A DNA stretch of 44,571 nt from Opitutaceae bacterium (GTDB lineage Bacteria > Verrucomicrobiota > Verrucomicrobiia > Opitutales > Opitutaceae), in assembly GCA_014376585.1 (NCBI GenBank), contig JACMRG010000123.1:1-44571 (forward strand), written 5' to 3'. The notes beneath the pieces are model-generated. The model did no database searches and was not told where the DNA came from. It saw only the letters and a list, made by a program, of their open reading frames with translations. The position numbers and the translations under genes were made by a program. This document shows, one piece after another, positions 1 to 8,062 of the stretch (the first letter of the stretch is position 1; each line of letters opens with the position of its first letter).

Positions 1-104
1 ACGAATATTTTCACGGCGATACGGGGCAGGGGCTCGGGGCGAGTCACCAGACGGGGTGGACGGCGCTGGTGACGCGGCTCATCGAGCACTTGCCTCAGAA
101 ATAG
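1..104 (+). CDS. C-terminal end of a GH63/MGH1-like glycoside hydrolase (partial)
   Basis: Only the last 33 codons are present, read in the frame that begins at base 3 and ends with TAG at 102-104. The peptide contains [20 protein letters not shown], which matches from memory the conserved C-terminal end of the (alpha/alpha)6-barrel domain in GH63-type and related glucosidases (GASHQTGWT followed by a short helix with LIE). These enzymes cleave alpha-glucosidic or similar linkages. The rest of the gene lies outside the window, so substrate, start and localisation cannot be judged. The next gene starts 109 bases downstream, so co-transcription is possible but not shown. Confidence 0.6.
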   Translation, partial: EYFHGDTGQGLGASHQTGWTALVTRLIEHLPQK

Positions 105-213
105 GACCGACCGCGCGTCTTGCATTTTGCACGACGCATTAGTTCCGGGCCCATCTTTCAAAAAGCGAAGATTTTACGCGAACCCAGTCCAATCGGGATA
201 GGTCGATGGTGAC

Positions 214-693
214 GTGAAAACTTACTGTCACTCTGCAAAATCATTGCGCGGCGCACTCATCGTGTGGGCGTTATTTATTTCGCTGAGCGTTTTAATGCCC
301 GGCAGCCGGGCCGCCTCGCGGTGGGTCACCCTTGAGGCGATTCACCAGATTGAAAATCCCCGCAATCTTACTCGACCCGGACTATTTGGGGAGCTCGGGC
401 CCTATCAATTCCGAGCGGTAACGTGGGCGCGGCACACGCACCGCCCGTTTGCCGATGCTCTGGACCGCCGGTGGGCCGACATGGTGGCCGTGCTACACTA
501 CGATTGGCTGTGCGAGCGGCTGGCTGAAAACGGGCTGGAGCCATCCGTTTATAATGTGGCGCTCGCGTGGAACGCGGGGCTGAGCGCCGCGGTGCGAGGC
601 CGCGCACCGCAGTGCAGTCACGAATATGCGGCCCGCGTGGGGAACATCGCGGCGCTCTTACACGAGCGGACCGCGAGGCTGGCGAGACAGTGA
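214..693 (+). CDS. Small secreted lytic-transglycosylase-like protein
   Basis: A 159-residue protein starting at GTG. An in-frame ATG just upstream is not available because the nearby ATG runs into a stop. Residues 12-33 form a hydrophobic signal peptide with a probable cleavage after SRA. The mature part has a lysozyme-like pattern: a Glu in AIHQIENP (about residue 47), then GELGPYQFRAVTW (resembling the G-x-x-Q segment after the catalytic Glu in SLT domains), and near the end YNVALAWNAG, like the A-x-x-Y-N-x-G segment of transglycosylases. It would act on peptidoglycan in the periplasm. It is much shorter than soluble lytic transglycosylases and has no other domain. The family is an inference from motif order; activity is not shown. 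Confidence 0.5.
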   Translation: MKTYCHSAKSLRGALIVWALFISLSVLMPGSRAASRWVTLEAIHQIENPRNLTRPGLFGELGPYQFRAVTWARHTHRPFADALDRRWADMVAVLHYDWLCERLAENGLEPSVYNVALAWNAGLSAAVRGRAPQCSHEYAARVGNIAALLHERTARLARQ

Positions 694-733
694 ACTTGAG
701 CAATTGAAAACGTGCTTCTTGAATCGGCACTGG

Positions 734-751
734 TTTCCTGGACACAAGACA
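734..751. repeat. Left terminal inverted repeat of the IS3-type element
   Basis: Reads TTTCCTGGACACAAGACA. It pairs with the right end except for one inserted T and a two-base difference (AA versus GG) before the GACA core. It lies 9 bases outside the orfB stop codon. Confidence 0.65.
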
Positions 752-759
752 AAGGTTAA

Positions 760-1656
760 TTAGGCGGCTAAAAGAGTGGAGGGTTGATAATCGCGGCGGG
801 CTTCGAGGGGACTCTTGTAACGGAGTTTCTCGAGGCGCCATTCGCGGTTGTAGGTGGCGACGAAGGTGGCGACGGCGGCGGCGAGTTCGGTGCGGTTGCG
901 ATAGGTGTGGCCGTGGATGATTTGCTCCTTGAGCGTGCGGTTGAAACGTTCGACGACGCCGTTGGTCTCGGGCTCGCCGACGAACGCGAAGCTGGGCGTG
1001 AAGCCGTGGAAGCGACTCTGGCCCTGGAAGTAGTCGGTGAGGTATTGGCTGCCGTGATCGTGGCGCAATTCGACGCCGCGAGCGGCGCCAGCGGCACTGG
1101 TGCCGAAGACGTGCGCGAGCGCCTGGGCGACGGGCTCGTAGGCGGCGAAACGGTCCCCGCGTTTGCAGACGTGGTGGCCGAGGCACTCCGCGTTCCAGTG
1201 CTCGATGGTGGTGAACAACCACAGCCAGCCATCGTCGGCCGTCCACACTTTCGCGCCATCGGTGGCCCAGCGCACATTGGGTGCGGCGGTGACGATGCGC
1301 CCGTCGTGGGCTTTGGCCGGCGCTGGGGCCGTGCGGTGCGGCGAGAGCAGGTGGTGCGCGCGCATCAGCCGCAGGATGCGGTTGCGGCCCACGCGGTGGC
1401 CGCCGACGTAACGCCGGCGGCCGAAGACCTTGCGGTGGCCTTCGCCGCGGAAGGGCGATTGCGCCAGATCCGCGCGGATCAACGCGAGCATGGCCGCGTC
1501 GTCGAGCGTGGTCTTGGGGCCGCGTTTGCCGGGGGCGGCGGGCGCGGGCGCCGCGGGATTGGTCGCGTAGTAGCTCGCGCGCGGGAAGCCCCACGCGGCG
1601 CACACGCGTTGCACGCCATAGACGCGGCCTGCGGCCGGGGAGGTGGCGGCGCTCAT
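760..1656 (-). CDS. IS3-type transposase OrfB (DDE integrase domain)
   Basis: 298 residues when started at the ATG at 1656, which overlaps the orfA stop as ATGA. The frame stays open further upstream within orfA. The N-terminal part carries a helical HTH_21-like segment (GVQRVCAAWGFPRASYY), followed by the rve integrase core. DDE candidates are the Asp in WATDGAKVW, the Asp in HDHGSQY and the Glu in ETNGVVERFNRTLKEQ. The C-terminal YNREWRLEKLRYKSPLEAR is typical of this transposase class. The frame shows no interruption and the catalytic triad is present, so the enzyme may be functional. It catalyses strand cleavage and transfer at the inverted repeats. Confidence 0.85.
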   Translation of the reverse strand: MSAATSPAAGRVYGVQRVCAAWGFPRASYYATNPAAPAPAAPGKRGPKTTLDDAAMLALIRADLAQSPFRGEGHRKVFGRRRYVGGHRVGRNRILRLMRAHHLLSPHRTAPAPAKAHDGRIVTAAPNVRWATDGAKVWTADDGWLWLFTTIEHWNAECLGHHVCKRGDRFAAYEPVAQALAHVFGTSAAGAARGVELRHDHGSQYLTDYFQGQSRFHGFTPSFAFVGEPETNGVVERFNRTLKEQIIHGHTYRNRTELAAAVATFVATYNREWRLEKLRYKSPLEARRDYQPSTLLAA

Positions 1657-2075
1657 GTGCGCGACCTCCGCCCGGCAAAAGGGCCCTGCTTTTCGCACCG
1701 GGCGCGCAGCAGTTCGACCTCCATGCTCAGTTCGCCGATCCGCCGGTTGGCCTCGTCGAGCCGCAGTTGCGCCGGATCGCCGGCCTCGCGGGTCTGCAAC
1801 GCCTGCTCCAGACCGTGCAGCCCGCGCTCCCGCCATTCCTCCAGTCGTGGCACGGGCACGGCGGTGTGGCGGCTAAGCGCAGCGAGCGCTTCGCCGCGCA
1901 GCGAGCGCAGGACCACTTCGGCTTTGCGTTTCGCGCCCCAGCGCTGCGGGGGATTTTCCAAGCCCGCGCCCCCGGAGGCACCGCCGGCGGCAACGCCGGG
2001 CTCCCCCTCGGGGGGCTTGGGCTTGGCGGGTTGGGCTGGGCGCTTCATTTCAATCGGTTCAGACATCGGATTCAT
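1653..2075 (-). CDS. IS3-type transposase OrfA (helix-turn-helix and coiled coil)
   Basis: 140 residues, starting 17 bases inside the right inverted repeat. The first 40 residues are Pro/Gly/Ala-rich and of low complexity; starts at residues 4 or 10 are also possible. The core WGAKRKAEVVLRSLRGEALAAL...VPRLEEWRERGLHGLE is a transposase helix-turn-helix. It is followed by a leucine-heptad helix (LRLDEANRRIGELSMEVELLRARCEK) of the kind that mediates OrfA/OrfAB dimerisation. The gene ends in ATGA overlap with orfB, so OrfB can be made by stop-start reinitiation. A slippery heptamer for the -1 frameshift used by many IS3 elements was not noticed. Confidence 0.8.
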   Translation of the reverse strand: MNPMSEPIEMKRPAQPAKPKPPEGEPGVAAGGASGGAGLENPPQRWGAKRKAEVVLRSLRGEALAALSRHTAVPVPRLEEWRERGLHGLEQALQTREAGDPAQLRLDEANRRIGELSMEVELLRARCEKQGPFAGRRSRT

Positions 2076-2091
2076 TGGCTTTCGGGTTTAC

Positions 2092-2111
2092 TGTCCCGTG
2101 TCCAAGGAAAT
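2092..2111. repeat. Right terminal inverted repeat of the IS3-type element
   Basis: Plus-strand sequence TGTCCCGTGTCCAAGGAAAT is the imperfect reverse complement of the left end at 734-751. It contains one extra base in the CCA/AGG segment. Confidence 0.6.
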
Positions 2112-2421
2112 TGGTGGCGATATACTCGACCGGTTCGACGCCATCGCCATCGACGATCTCGGCGACACCCAGCAATCCCGCGAGGAGATGGAGGTCCTCC
2201 TCACCCTCCTCGCCGACCGCTACGAAAAAGAAGAGCGTTCTCACTACCTCCAACTTGGCCTTCAGCCAGCGGACCAGATCTTCAAAGACCCCATGATGAC
2301 TATGGCCGCCGTCGACCGCCTCGTGCACCACGCCGTTATCTTTGAGTTCAACGGCGACAGTTACCGCGCCGCCGCCAACGCCAAACCCAACGGCGTAATC
2401 AGGGACAACCCTTCGGTGTAG
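2112..2421 (+). pseudogene. istB: istB remnant (IS21-family helper ATPase), truncated and frameshifted
   Basis: From 2128 the translation gives DRFDAIAIDDLGDTQQSREE followed by a helix ending in DRYEK, which matches the Walker-B region of IstB-like AAA+ transposition proteins. The next family block, KKSVLTTSNLAFSQ, is readable only in another frame (about 2222-2275). The first frame then resumes with IFKDPMMTMAAVDRLVHHAV and a C-terminal end stopping at 2421. Two compensating shifts and the loss of everything upstream of the Walker-B region make this a dead fragment. The N-terminal half, including the P-loop, and istA are not present next to it. The fragment directly abuts the IS3-type element. 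Confidence 0.75.
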
Positions 2422-2447
2422 GGCGGGGCTGGAGCGATGCTCCGCTC
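2416..2447. repeat. GTAGGGCGGGG palindromic repeat-like element
   Basis: GTGTAGGGCGGGG begins at the istB-remnant stop codon and is followed by the small inverted repeat GGAGC-GAT-GCTCC. The same TAGGGCGGGG start is seen at the stop codon of the autotransporter gene (40857-40866, minus strand), and a variant TAGGGCAGGG occurs at 9908. Three partial matches suggest a dispersed intergenic element, but the sample is small. Confidence 0.35.
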
Positions 2448-2629
2448 CCTTAATCTTACTCTGCGTTTCAGACCAAACTCATGGGGAGAATAACCGTCGC
2501 CCACGTGGCGCTGGTAATTGTCGTTGCGCGGGGCTTCACCTCCACACCGCGACAAGTGAAGGAAGTGGGCTTGCCCGACAGCGAGGAAGCGTTGCAGGTG
2601 GCCGCGCCTGCGGCAGGAAAATCGTCTTG

Positions 2630-3030
2630 ATTGCCGAGGTGCATTCGCATCGCGGGAGATCTATGGCTGGCCGCGGATCACGCAGGGACTGTGGACGCAC
2701 GGCGAGGCTGGTTGGCCGGCATCGGGCCTCCCGCCTGATGAGGCAGGACGGGCTGCGGGGCACGCAACGGCGGCGGATCGGTTGCGCACGACGGCTAGCA
2801 GGCACCTGCATCCGGATGCATCCAATCGGTTGGCCACGCCGCCTGTCCCAACCGGGCCGGATCAAATTTGGGTGAGCGATCTGACTTAGGTCGCAACCGG
2901 ACGAGGGCTGGCTCCATATCGCCGGTGAGCTAGACCGTTGTAGTCGCTACCGTAAGTCGGCTGGGCCATGGGCACCAGCTCGACACGGTGGTGCCGCTGG
3001 CCGCTTTTAATGGTCGCACCCTGCGGCACC
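2630..3030 (+). pseudogene. IS3/IS150-like transposase OrfB remnant, multiply disrupted
   Basis: Family blocks appear in order but in shifting frames: IAEVHSH (from 2630), EIYGWPRITQGL (from 2656), TASRHLHPDASNRLATPPV and PTGPDQIWVSDLT. A TAG at 2887-2889 replaces the expected Tyr. EGWLHIAGELDRCSR follows in a new frame, and GHGHQLDTVVPLAA in yet another. This order (YGxPRI, TTxSxHxxPxAxNxL, PNQxWVxDITYV, GWLYLAxVLDLxSR) is that of IS150-type OrfB transposases. The catalytic C-terminal Glu block is absent. At least three frameshifts and one nonsense codon show it is non-functional. Confidence 0.65.
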
Positions 3031-3220
3031 GCAGATCAGCCATTTATAAGGATATGAATTTGTGCCAATTTCTGCCGAAAATTCGGAGTTTCCTTCGTAA
3101 ATCGTAGACCCGTAGGCGGGGCACGCTGTTTCTTGAATTTTATCCAGAAAGTTCTTGCCGCGGATTTCGTTGATGGTATCGTCTCCCTCTTTTCTCAAAT
3201 TTCCACTCTCAAACTTTCGT
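3031..3220 (+). promoter_or_regulatory. Upstream region of the ribosomal-protein operon
   Basis: About 190 bases with no gene, noticeably richer in A/T than the flanking IS material. The whole rpsL-rplQ block should have a strong promoter here unless it is read through from the IS region. Weak sigma-70-like candidates are TTGCCG (3155-3160) with TATCGT (3177-3182) at 16-base spacing, and TATAAG at 3045-3050 without a good -35. Neither is convincing. No Shine-Dalgarno is obvious before rpsL (CAAACTTTCGTATG). Confidence 0.25.
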
Positions 3221-3604
3221 ATGCCGACCATCAATCAACTCGTGCGCAAAGGCCGCCGCGCGGTGCGAATTAAGTCAAAGTCTCCGGCTTTGGACGGTAA
3301 TCCGTTTCGCCGCGGTGTTTGTGTGCAGGTCATGACCCGCACGCCAAAGAAGCCGAATTCCGCCATCCGGAAAGTCGCGAAAGTTCGTCTTACGAACGGC
3401 AACGAAGTCATTTCCTACATTCCTGACGAAGGTCATAACCTCCAAGAGCATTCAATTGTGCTCGTGCGTGGCGGCCGCGTTAAGGACTTGCCTGGTGTCC
3501 GTTATCACATCGTGCGTGGCACCCTTGACGCCACGGGCGTAGAGAAACGCCGCCGCAGTCGTTCCAAATACGGCGTGAAGCGTCCGAAGGTTGCCAAGAA
3601 ATAA
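3221..3604 (+). CDS. rpsL: 30S ribosomal protein S12
   Basis: 127 residues from the ATG giving [13 protein letters not shown], the universal S12 N-terminus; an in-frame ATG 66 bases upstream would add an unrelated leader. S12 lines the decoding centre. The [14 protein letters not shown] loop, equivalent to the E. coli Lys43 region, and [10 protein letters not shown], containing the Lys88 and methylthio-Asp89 equivalents, are both wild type, so no streptomycin-resistance substitution is present. It is the first gene of the cluster and lies directly after decayed transposon sequence; the rpoBC genes often found upstream of rpsL are not here. Confidence 0.97.
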   Translation: MPTINQLVRKGRRAVRIKSKSPALDGNPFRRGVCVQVMTRTPKKPNSAIRKVAKVRLTNGNEVISYIPDEGHNLQEHSIVLVRGGRVKDLPGVRYHIVRGTLDATGVEKRRRSRSKYGVKRPKVAKK

Positions 3605-3625
3605 TCATCCGAGGAGAATTGCACC

Positions 3626-4099
3626 ATGTCACGTCGTCACAGAGCAGAGAAACGTCACGTTGAGCCCGATGCGCGCTATAATAGCCCGCTCGTCGCGCAC
3701 CTCGTCAATGTCATCATGAAAAGCGGCAAGAAAAATATTGCCCAGCGTATCGTCTATGGGGCCTTTGAGAAGGTTTCTGAGAAGCTCGAAAAGGGCGACC
3801 CAGTTGATTTGATGCTTGGCGCACTCGAGAATGCGCGCCCTCGTCTTGAAGTAAAGAGTCGTCGCGTCGGCGGTGCGACCTATCAAGTTCCAATCGAAAT
3901 TTCTTTTGAGCGCCAAGAGAGCCTTGCTCTCCGTTGGATCGTTGATGCGGCTAGCGCGCGTAAAGGCCTTCCGATGAGGGATGCTTTGGCTGCCGAAATC
4001 ATCGACGCTTATAACAACACCGGCTCGGTGGTTAAGAAGAAGGAAGACACGCATAAGATGGCGCAGGCCAACCGTGCGTTTGCTCACCTTCGCTGGTAA
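3626..4099 (+). CDS. rpsG: 30S ribosomal protein S7
   Basis: 157 residues, preceded by a good Shine-Dalgarno (GAGGAGA) and 21 bases after rpsL. S7 binds the 3' major domain of 16S rRNA and nucleates head assembly. The family blocks [31 protein letters not shown] and [17 protein letters not shown] are intact. The protein ends right after the RW motif, without the C-terminal extension seen in some E. coli strains. Confidence 0.97.
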   Translation: MSRRHRAEKRHVEPDARYNSPLVAHLVNVIMKSGKKNIAQRIVYGAFEKVSEKLEKGDPVDLMLGALENARPRLEVKSRRVGGATYQVPIEISFERQESLALRWIVDAASARKGLPMRDALAAEIIDAYNNTGSVVKKKEDTHKMAQANRAFAHLRW

Positions 4100-4123
4100 T
4101 CTATTTCTCTTAAGATTCTGCTC

Positions 4124-6313
4124 ATGTCTGCTGCTCCCGTCATTACGATCGTTACCGACAAGGCCAAAGTGTCCCCGGTTAACGCCAAAGAGCGTCCGTT
4201 CCCCCTTGAATGGACGCGTAACATCGGCATTGCCGCGCATATTGACGCGGGCAAAACTACGACGACGGAACGCATCCTTTTTTACTCTGGCGCGGTTCAC
4301 AAAATGGGCGAGGTGCACGAGGGCACGACGGTTACTGACTGGATGGAGCAAGAGCGCGAACGCGGTATTACGATCACTGCGGCTGCTATTTCATGCGCGT
4401 GGAATGCATCTTGGGGCCCATGGAAGGGCATCAAGCAACGCATCAATATTATCGACACTCCCGGCCACGTAGATTTCACCGCCGAGGTTGAGCGTTCCCT
4501 TCGCGTCCTCGACGGTGCCGTTGCCGTGTTCGACGCCGTTTCCGGTGTTCAGCCTCAATCGGAGACCGTTTGGCGCCAAGCCAACAAATACAAGGTTCCG
4601 CGCATCGCGTTTATCAACAAGATGGATCGGGTTGGGGCTAATTTCTTCCGTTGTATAGACGATATCCGCACGAAGCTGAAGGCCAACGCCCACGCTCTCT
4701 ATCTGCCGATCGGCGCTGAGGAAAATTTCACCGGCCTCGTCGATCTCGTCCAGAACGTGGCTTATTCATTCGAAGAAAGCGCTGCGGATCCACTCGGTAT
4801 GAAACCGACAACGATGCCCATTCCTGAAGCTATGAAGGCTCAGGCGAAAGAGTATCGCGATAAACTTATCGAAGCGGTGTCTGATTTCGACGACGTTCTC
4901 GCCGAGAAATATCTCAACGGCGAAGAAATCAGCGTCGAAGAATTGCTGCTTTGCGTCCGTAAGGCGACCATTTCGCTTCAGTTCACGGGTGTATTCCCCG
5001 GCTCTGCTTTTAAGAAAAAAGGCGTGCAGCGCCTTTTGGATTGCGTCGTCAACTACCTCCCCAGCCCGATCGACGTTCCGCCCATGCAAGGGCAGGATAG
5101 TGACGGAAATCCGGTTGAGGCAGTCGTCAACGACAAGGCCAAGCTTGCCGGTCTTGCTTTCAAACTTTGGAACGACCCCTTCGTGGGTCGTCTCGTTTTC
5201 TTTCGCGTTTACACCGGCCAGTTGCCGCGCGGTATGTCTCTTTATAATCCGCGCACCCGCCGCAGTGAACGCGTTTCGCGTCTTGTTCTAATGCGTGCTA
5301 TTGAGCGCGAGGAAATCGATGTTGCCTACGCTGGTGATATTTGCGCGGTCGTCGGGGTTAAGGAAGTGATCACGGGTGACACGCTGTGCGACGAAAATTT
5401 CGACATTCGCTTGGAGCCGCCATCTTTCCCTGAGCCCGTTATCTCGATGTCGATCGAGCCTAATTCTAAGGCCGACCAAGAGAAGCTGGGCGTTGCTCTT
5501 CAGCGTCTCGTCGCGGAAGACCCAACGCTTCGGGTCAAGACCGACACGGACACTGGTCAGACCATTCTCGCCGGCATGGGTGAGCTTCACCTTGAGATCA
5601 TTATTGATCGTATGAAGCGCGAGTTTAAAGTCGAAGCCACCTCTGGTAAGCCACAAATCGCTTACCGTGAGACCATCGCGAAGGCGGCCGATGGCGAAGG
5701 TAAATTTATCCGTCAATCTGGCGGTAAGGGCCAATATGGTCATGTCGTCATTAAGCTTGAGCCCAACGTGAAGGGTAAGGGGGTTGAGATCCTCAACGAG
5801 ACCGTCGGTGGTTCTATCCCGAAGGAATTTATCAAGCCCGCCACCGAAGGTATCCGCGAAGGCACTAATAACGGTGTAGTTGCGGGCTTCCCTGTGGTCG
5901 ATGTCATCATCCGTATCATCGATGGTTCCTTCCACGAAGTGGATTCGTCCGAGCTCGCGTTCAAGATGGCCGGTATCTTTGCGTTCAAGGACGCGATGAA
6001 GAAGGCCAACCCGATTCTGCTTGAGCCCATCATGGGGGTCGAAGTCACCACTCCCGAAGAATACCAAGGCGACCTCATGGGTGATATCAACCGCCGTCGT
6101 GGCCAGATCCAAGGCATGGAAAACAAGGCCGGTGCTTGTGTGATTACCGCGCATGTCCCGCTTGAATTACTCTTCGGCTATGTGACCGATATTCGCTCGC
6201 TCTCCAAGGGCCGCGCCAGTGCTGGCATCACGCCTTCGCACTTCGAACAGGTGCCAAATTCTCTCCTCGCCAAGATTGTCGAAACCAACGCCAAGGGCCC
6301 GGCCCGCAGCTAA
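4124..6313 (+). CDS. fusA: Translation elongation factor G
   Basis: 729 residues. EF-G hydrolyses GTP to translocate tRNA-mRNA and, with RRF, to recycle ribosomes. The G domain shows AHIDAGKT (residues 38-45), RGITI in switch II, DTPGH (111-115) and NKMDR; the C-terminal domains III-V end with a [15 protein letters not shown] block. About 20 residues precede the point where most EF-Gs begin (here [14 protein letters not shown]-like), and the switch region after RGITITAAA carries a short insert ([10 protein letters not shown]). It sits 24 bases after rpsG with no clear Shine-Dalgarno. tuf, the usual next gene of the str operon, is absent; rpsJ follows instead. Confidence 0.96.
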   Translation: MSAAPVITIVTDKAKVSPVNAKERPFPLEWTRNIGIAAHIDAGKTTTTERILFYSGAVHKMGEVHEGTTVTDWMEQERERGITITAAAISCAWNASWGPWKGIKQRINIIDTPGHVDFTAEVERSLRVLDGAVAVFDAVSGVQPQSETVWRQANKYKVPRIAFINKMDRVGANFFRCIDDIRTKLKANAHALYLPIGAEENFTGLVDLVQNVAYSFEESAADPLGMKPTTMPIPEAMKAQAKEYRDKLIEAVSDFDDVLAEKYLNGEEISVEELLLCVRKATISLQFTGVFPGSAFKKKGVQRLLDCVVNYLPSPIDVPPMQGQDSDGNPVEAVVNDKAKLAGLAFKLWNDPFVGRLVFFRVYTGQLPRGMSLYNPRTRRSERVSRLVLMRAIEREEIDVAYAGDICAVVGVKEVITGDTLCDENFDIRLEPPSFPEPVISMSIEPNSKADQEKLGVALQRLVAEDPTLRVKTDTDTGQTILAGMGELHLEIIIDRMKREFKVEATSGKPQIAYRETIAKAADGEGKFIRQSGGKGQYGHVVIKLEPNVKGKGVEILNETVGGSIPKEFIKPATEGIREGTNNGVVAGFPVVDVIIRIIDGSFHEVDSSELAFKMAGIFAFKDAMKKANPILLEPIMGVEVTTPEEYQGDLMGDINRRRGQIQGMENKAGACVITAHVPLELLFGYVTDIRSLSKGRASAGITPSHFEQVPNSLLAKIVETNAKGPARS

Positions 6314-6333
6314 ACCTCCGTTTTTTTTACGCC

Positions 6334-6642
6334 ATGAAAGGCCAACGCATTCGCATCAAACTCCAAGGCTTCGACTATCGTGTTATCGATCAGTCTGCTC
6401 AGGACATCGTCGAGACCGCCAAGCGCTCAGGCGCCCGTGTCTCCGGTCCAATTCCGTTGCCTACGCGCATCGAGAAACTTTCCGTCAATCGTTCTCCTCA
6501 CGTGGATAAGAAGTCGATGGAGCAGTTCGAGACCCGCACGCACAAGCGCCTCATTGATATCATCGAGCCCACGGCCCAGACGGTCGATGAACTCAAGAAG
6601 CTCAATCTGCCTTCTGGCGTCGACATCACCATCAACGTCTAA
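6334..6642 (+). CDS. rpsJ: 30S ribosomal protein S10
   Basis: 102 residues, standard length, 20 bases after fus[21 protein letters not shown] and the [11 protein letters not shown] loop are canonical. S10 sits in the 30S head; in E. coli (as NusE) it also joins the antitermination complex. Here it is joined to the str genes and separated from rplC by 118 non-coding bases, so the classical S10 operon start may be shifted into that gap. Confidence 0.96.
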   Translation: MKGQRIRIKLQGFDYRVIDQSAQDIVETAKRSGARVSGPIPLPTRIEKLSVNRSPHVDKKSMEQFETRTHKRLIDIIEPTAQTVDELKKLNLPSGVDITINV

Positions 6643-6716
6643 AACCTAGACTTAATCACTCTACAGTCAGCAGTTGCCTGTGTGCCCTTAGTGGCACCTC
6701 CAGGTCCCTCGCTTAA

Positions 6717-6750
6717 GTAGGTCCGTTTAAACGGAAACTTTTCCACCTAC
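6717..6750 (+). promoter_or_regulatory. Structured rpsJ-rplC leader with nested palindromes
   Basis: The 118-base gap before rplC holds a perfect 14-base palindrome TCCGTTTAAACGGA (6722-6735) inside a wider inverted repeat GTAGGT (6717-6722) / ACCTAC (6745-6750). A shorter stem GTGCC/GGCAC lies upstream around 6680-6696. This is the longest non-coding gap in the whole ribosomal block, and it sits where a leader-type control site could act on rplC-rplD and the downstream genes. The role is inference; no homology to the E. coli S10 leader is claimed. Confidence 0.35.
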
Positions 6751-6760
6751 CGCTTAGCCC

Positions 6761-7411
6761 ATGATCTCCTCACTCCTTGGCAAAAAACTCGGGATGACTC
6801 AGGTTTACGACGCTCAAAACGTCCTAGTCCCCGTCACAGTCCTCGAGGCCGGACCCTGCCCAGTGGTCCAAGTCAAAACCGTCGAAAAAGACGGTTATAA
6901 CGCTGTTCAAATCGGTTTCTCGTTTAAGAAGCCCAAAAACACCGCCGCTGGCGAACAAGGCCACGCCAAGAGCGCCGGTCTTGATATCGCTCCGCGCATT
7001 CTCAGCGAAGTTCGCTCTTCCGCTGCTCCCACCCTGAAGGTTGGCGATGTCGTCACCGTGGCAACCTTCACCGAAGGTCAGCTCGTTGATGTCAGCGGCA
7101 TCACCAAGGGCAAAGGCTTCCAAGGTGTGGTTAAACGTTTTCGTGTTGCAGGCGGTCCCGCCACGCACGGCTCCATGTTCCATCGCCGCATTGGCTCGGT
7201 CGGTATGCGCCAGACCCCTGGTCGCGTCTGGAAGAATCAAGCCATGCCTGGTCACATGGGCAGCGAGGCTCGCACCGTGCAGAATCTGCGCGTGGTGAAA
7301 ATCATCGCCGAGCAAAACCTCATCCTTGTTAAGGGTGCAATCCCCGGTGCCAATGGTGACGACGTCATTGTTCGCTCCGCCATCAAGGGCCAACCTAAAG
7401 CCGCCAAGTAA
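6761..7411 (+). CDS. rplC: 50S ribosomal protein L3
   Basis: 216 residues. It begins with LLGKKLGMTQVYD, the family signature, and carries the long internal loop KGKGFQGVVKRF...HGSMFHRRIGSVG...MPGHMGS that reaches toward the peptidyl-transferase centre. The Gln in the PGHMG-adjacent loop methylated in E. coli is not assigned here. L3 is an early 23S assembly initiator. It is followed 15 bases later by rplD. Confidence 0.96.
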   Translation: MISSLLGKKLGMTQVYDAQNVLVPVTVLEAGPCPVVQVKTVEKDGYNAVQIGFSFKKPKNTAAGEQGHAKSAGLDIAPRILSEVRSSAAPTLKVGDVVTVATFTEGQLVDVSGITKGKGFQGVVKRFRVAGGPATHGSMFHRRIGSVGMRQTPGRVWKNQAMPGHMGSEARTVQNLRVVKIIAEQNLILVKGAIPGANGDDVIVRSAIKGQPKAAK

Positions 7412-7426
7412 CCCGGAGCCACCGTC

Positions 7427-8062
7427 ATGAAACTTACTGTTTTCAGTCCAGACGGCACGACCAGCCGCGAGCAAGAGTTCGCCGGTCTGCCTACCTTCGA
7501 AGGTGACAAGGGCATCCAAGCCCTGAAGGAAGTCATCGTCGCGATCAACGCCAACAACCGCCAAGGCACGCACTCCACGAAGACTCGTGGTGAAGTCCGC
7601 GGCGGTGGCAAAAAGCCATGGCGCCAGAAGGGCACCGGTCGCGCCCGCGCCGGTTCCATCCGCTCCCCCTTGTGGGTAGGTGGCGGTGTCGTGTTCGGTC
7701 CCAAGCCACGCGACTACTCCAAGAAAATCAACGCCAAGGTGAAGGCTCTCGCTTTCAGCCGCGCCCTTTTCGACCGCGCTTTGGCCGGCGAAATCGCAGT
7801 CATCGAGCAATTCGTTGCCGATACCACCAAGACCAAGGCGGTTAATCTCGTTCTCGGCCGCATCGCGCCCGCCGGCAAGGTTCTCCTCGTCGATGCTCCG
7901 TTCGCTACCGGCACCGCTCGTGCGGCCCGTAATATCGAGCGCGTTTATCTCCAAGAGGCCGCCAAACTCAACCCGGTCGATCTCGCCAAATACAAGAAGA
8001 TCATCGTCAGCACCAAGGCGCTTGAAACCATCATTGCTCGCATCAACGGAGGTAAAAACTGA
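7427..8062 (+). CDS. rplD: 50S ribosomal protein L4
   Basis: 211 residues, preceded by GGAG. The extended exit-tunnel loop is visible as STKTRGEVRGGGKKPWRQKG...ARAGSIRSPLWVGGG, where macrolide-resistance changes map in other bacteria (KPWRQKGTGRAR is wild type). In enterobacteria L4 also represses its own operon by acting on the leader; whether the structured gap upstream of rplC serves this here is unknown. The stop TGA overlaps the rplW start by one base (TGATG). Confidence 0.96.
   Translation: MKLTVFSPDGTTSREQEFAGLPTFEGDKGIQALKEVIVAINANNRQGTHSTKTRGEVRGGGKKPWRQKGTGRARAGSIRSPLWVGGGVVFGPKPRDYSKKINAKVKALAFSRALFDRALAGEIAVIEQFVADTTKTKAVNLVLGRIAPAGKVLLVDAPFATGTARAARNIERVYLQEAAKLNPVDLAKYKKIIVSTKALETIIARINGGKN

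Larger units (their letters stand above)
734..2111 (-). mobile_element. IS3-family insertion sequence
   Basis: The element of about 1.38 kb is bounded by imperfect inverted repeats. The left end reads TTTCCTGGACACAAGACA inward from 734; the right end, read inward on the minus strand from about 2111, gives TTTCCTTGGACACGGGACA after one extra base. TGG sits just outside both ends (731-733 and 2112-2114), compatible with a 3-bp target duplication, although a single-base bulge in the repeats makes the exact ends uncertain by 1-3 bases. Inside are two minus-strand genes, orfA and orfB. The right end abuts an istB remnant, but no matching istB sequence flanks the left end, so the site has been rearranged or eroded since insertion. 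Confidence 0.75.

Noticed and set aside
368-1678. 436-codon minus-strand frame overlapping orfB
   Set aside because: Arg/Pro-rich composition typical of a shifted frame in GC-rich coding DNA; no family motif, and the overlapping orfB frame has the DDE triad.
784-2421. Long plus-strand open frame of 545 codons across the IS element
   Set aside because: It is the antisense shadow of orfB/orfA; only its last part (after 2112) carries a real family signal, the istB remnant.
3007-3234. 75-codon minus-strand frame in the rpsL leader
   Set aside because: No motif, no Shine-Dalgarno, overlaps the rpsL start; likely chance.
6824-7954. 376-codon minus-strand frame opposite rplC/rplD
   Set aside because: Antisense to two highly conserved ribosomal genes; composition is that of a complementary-frame shadow.
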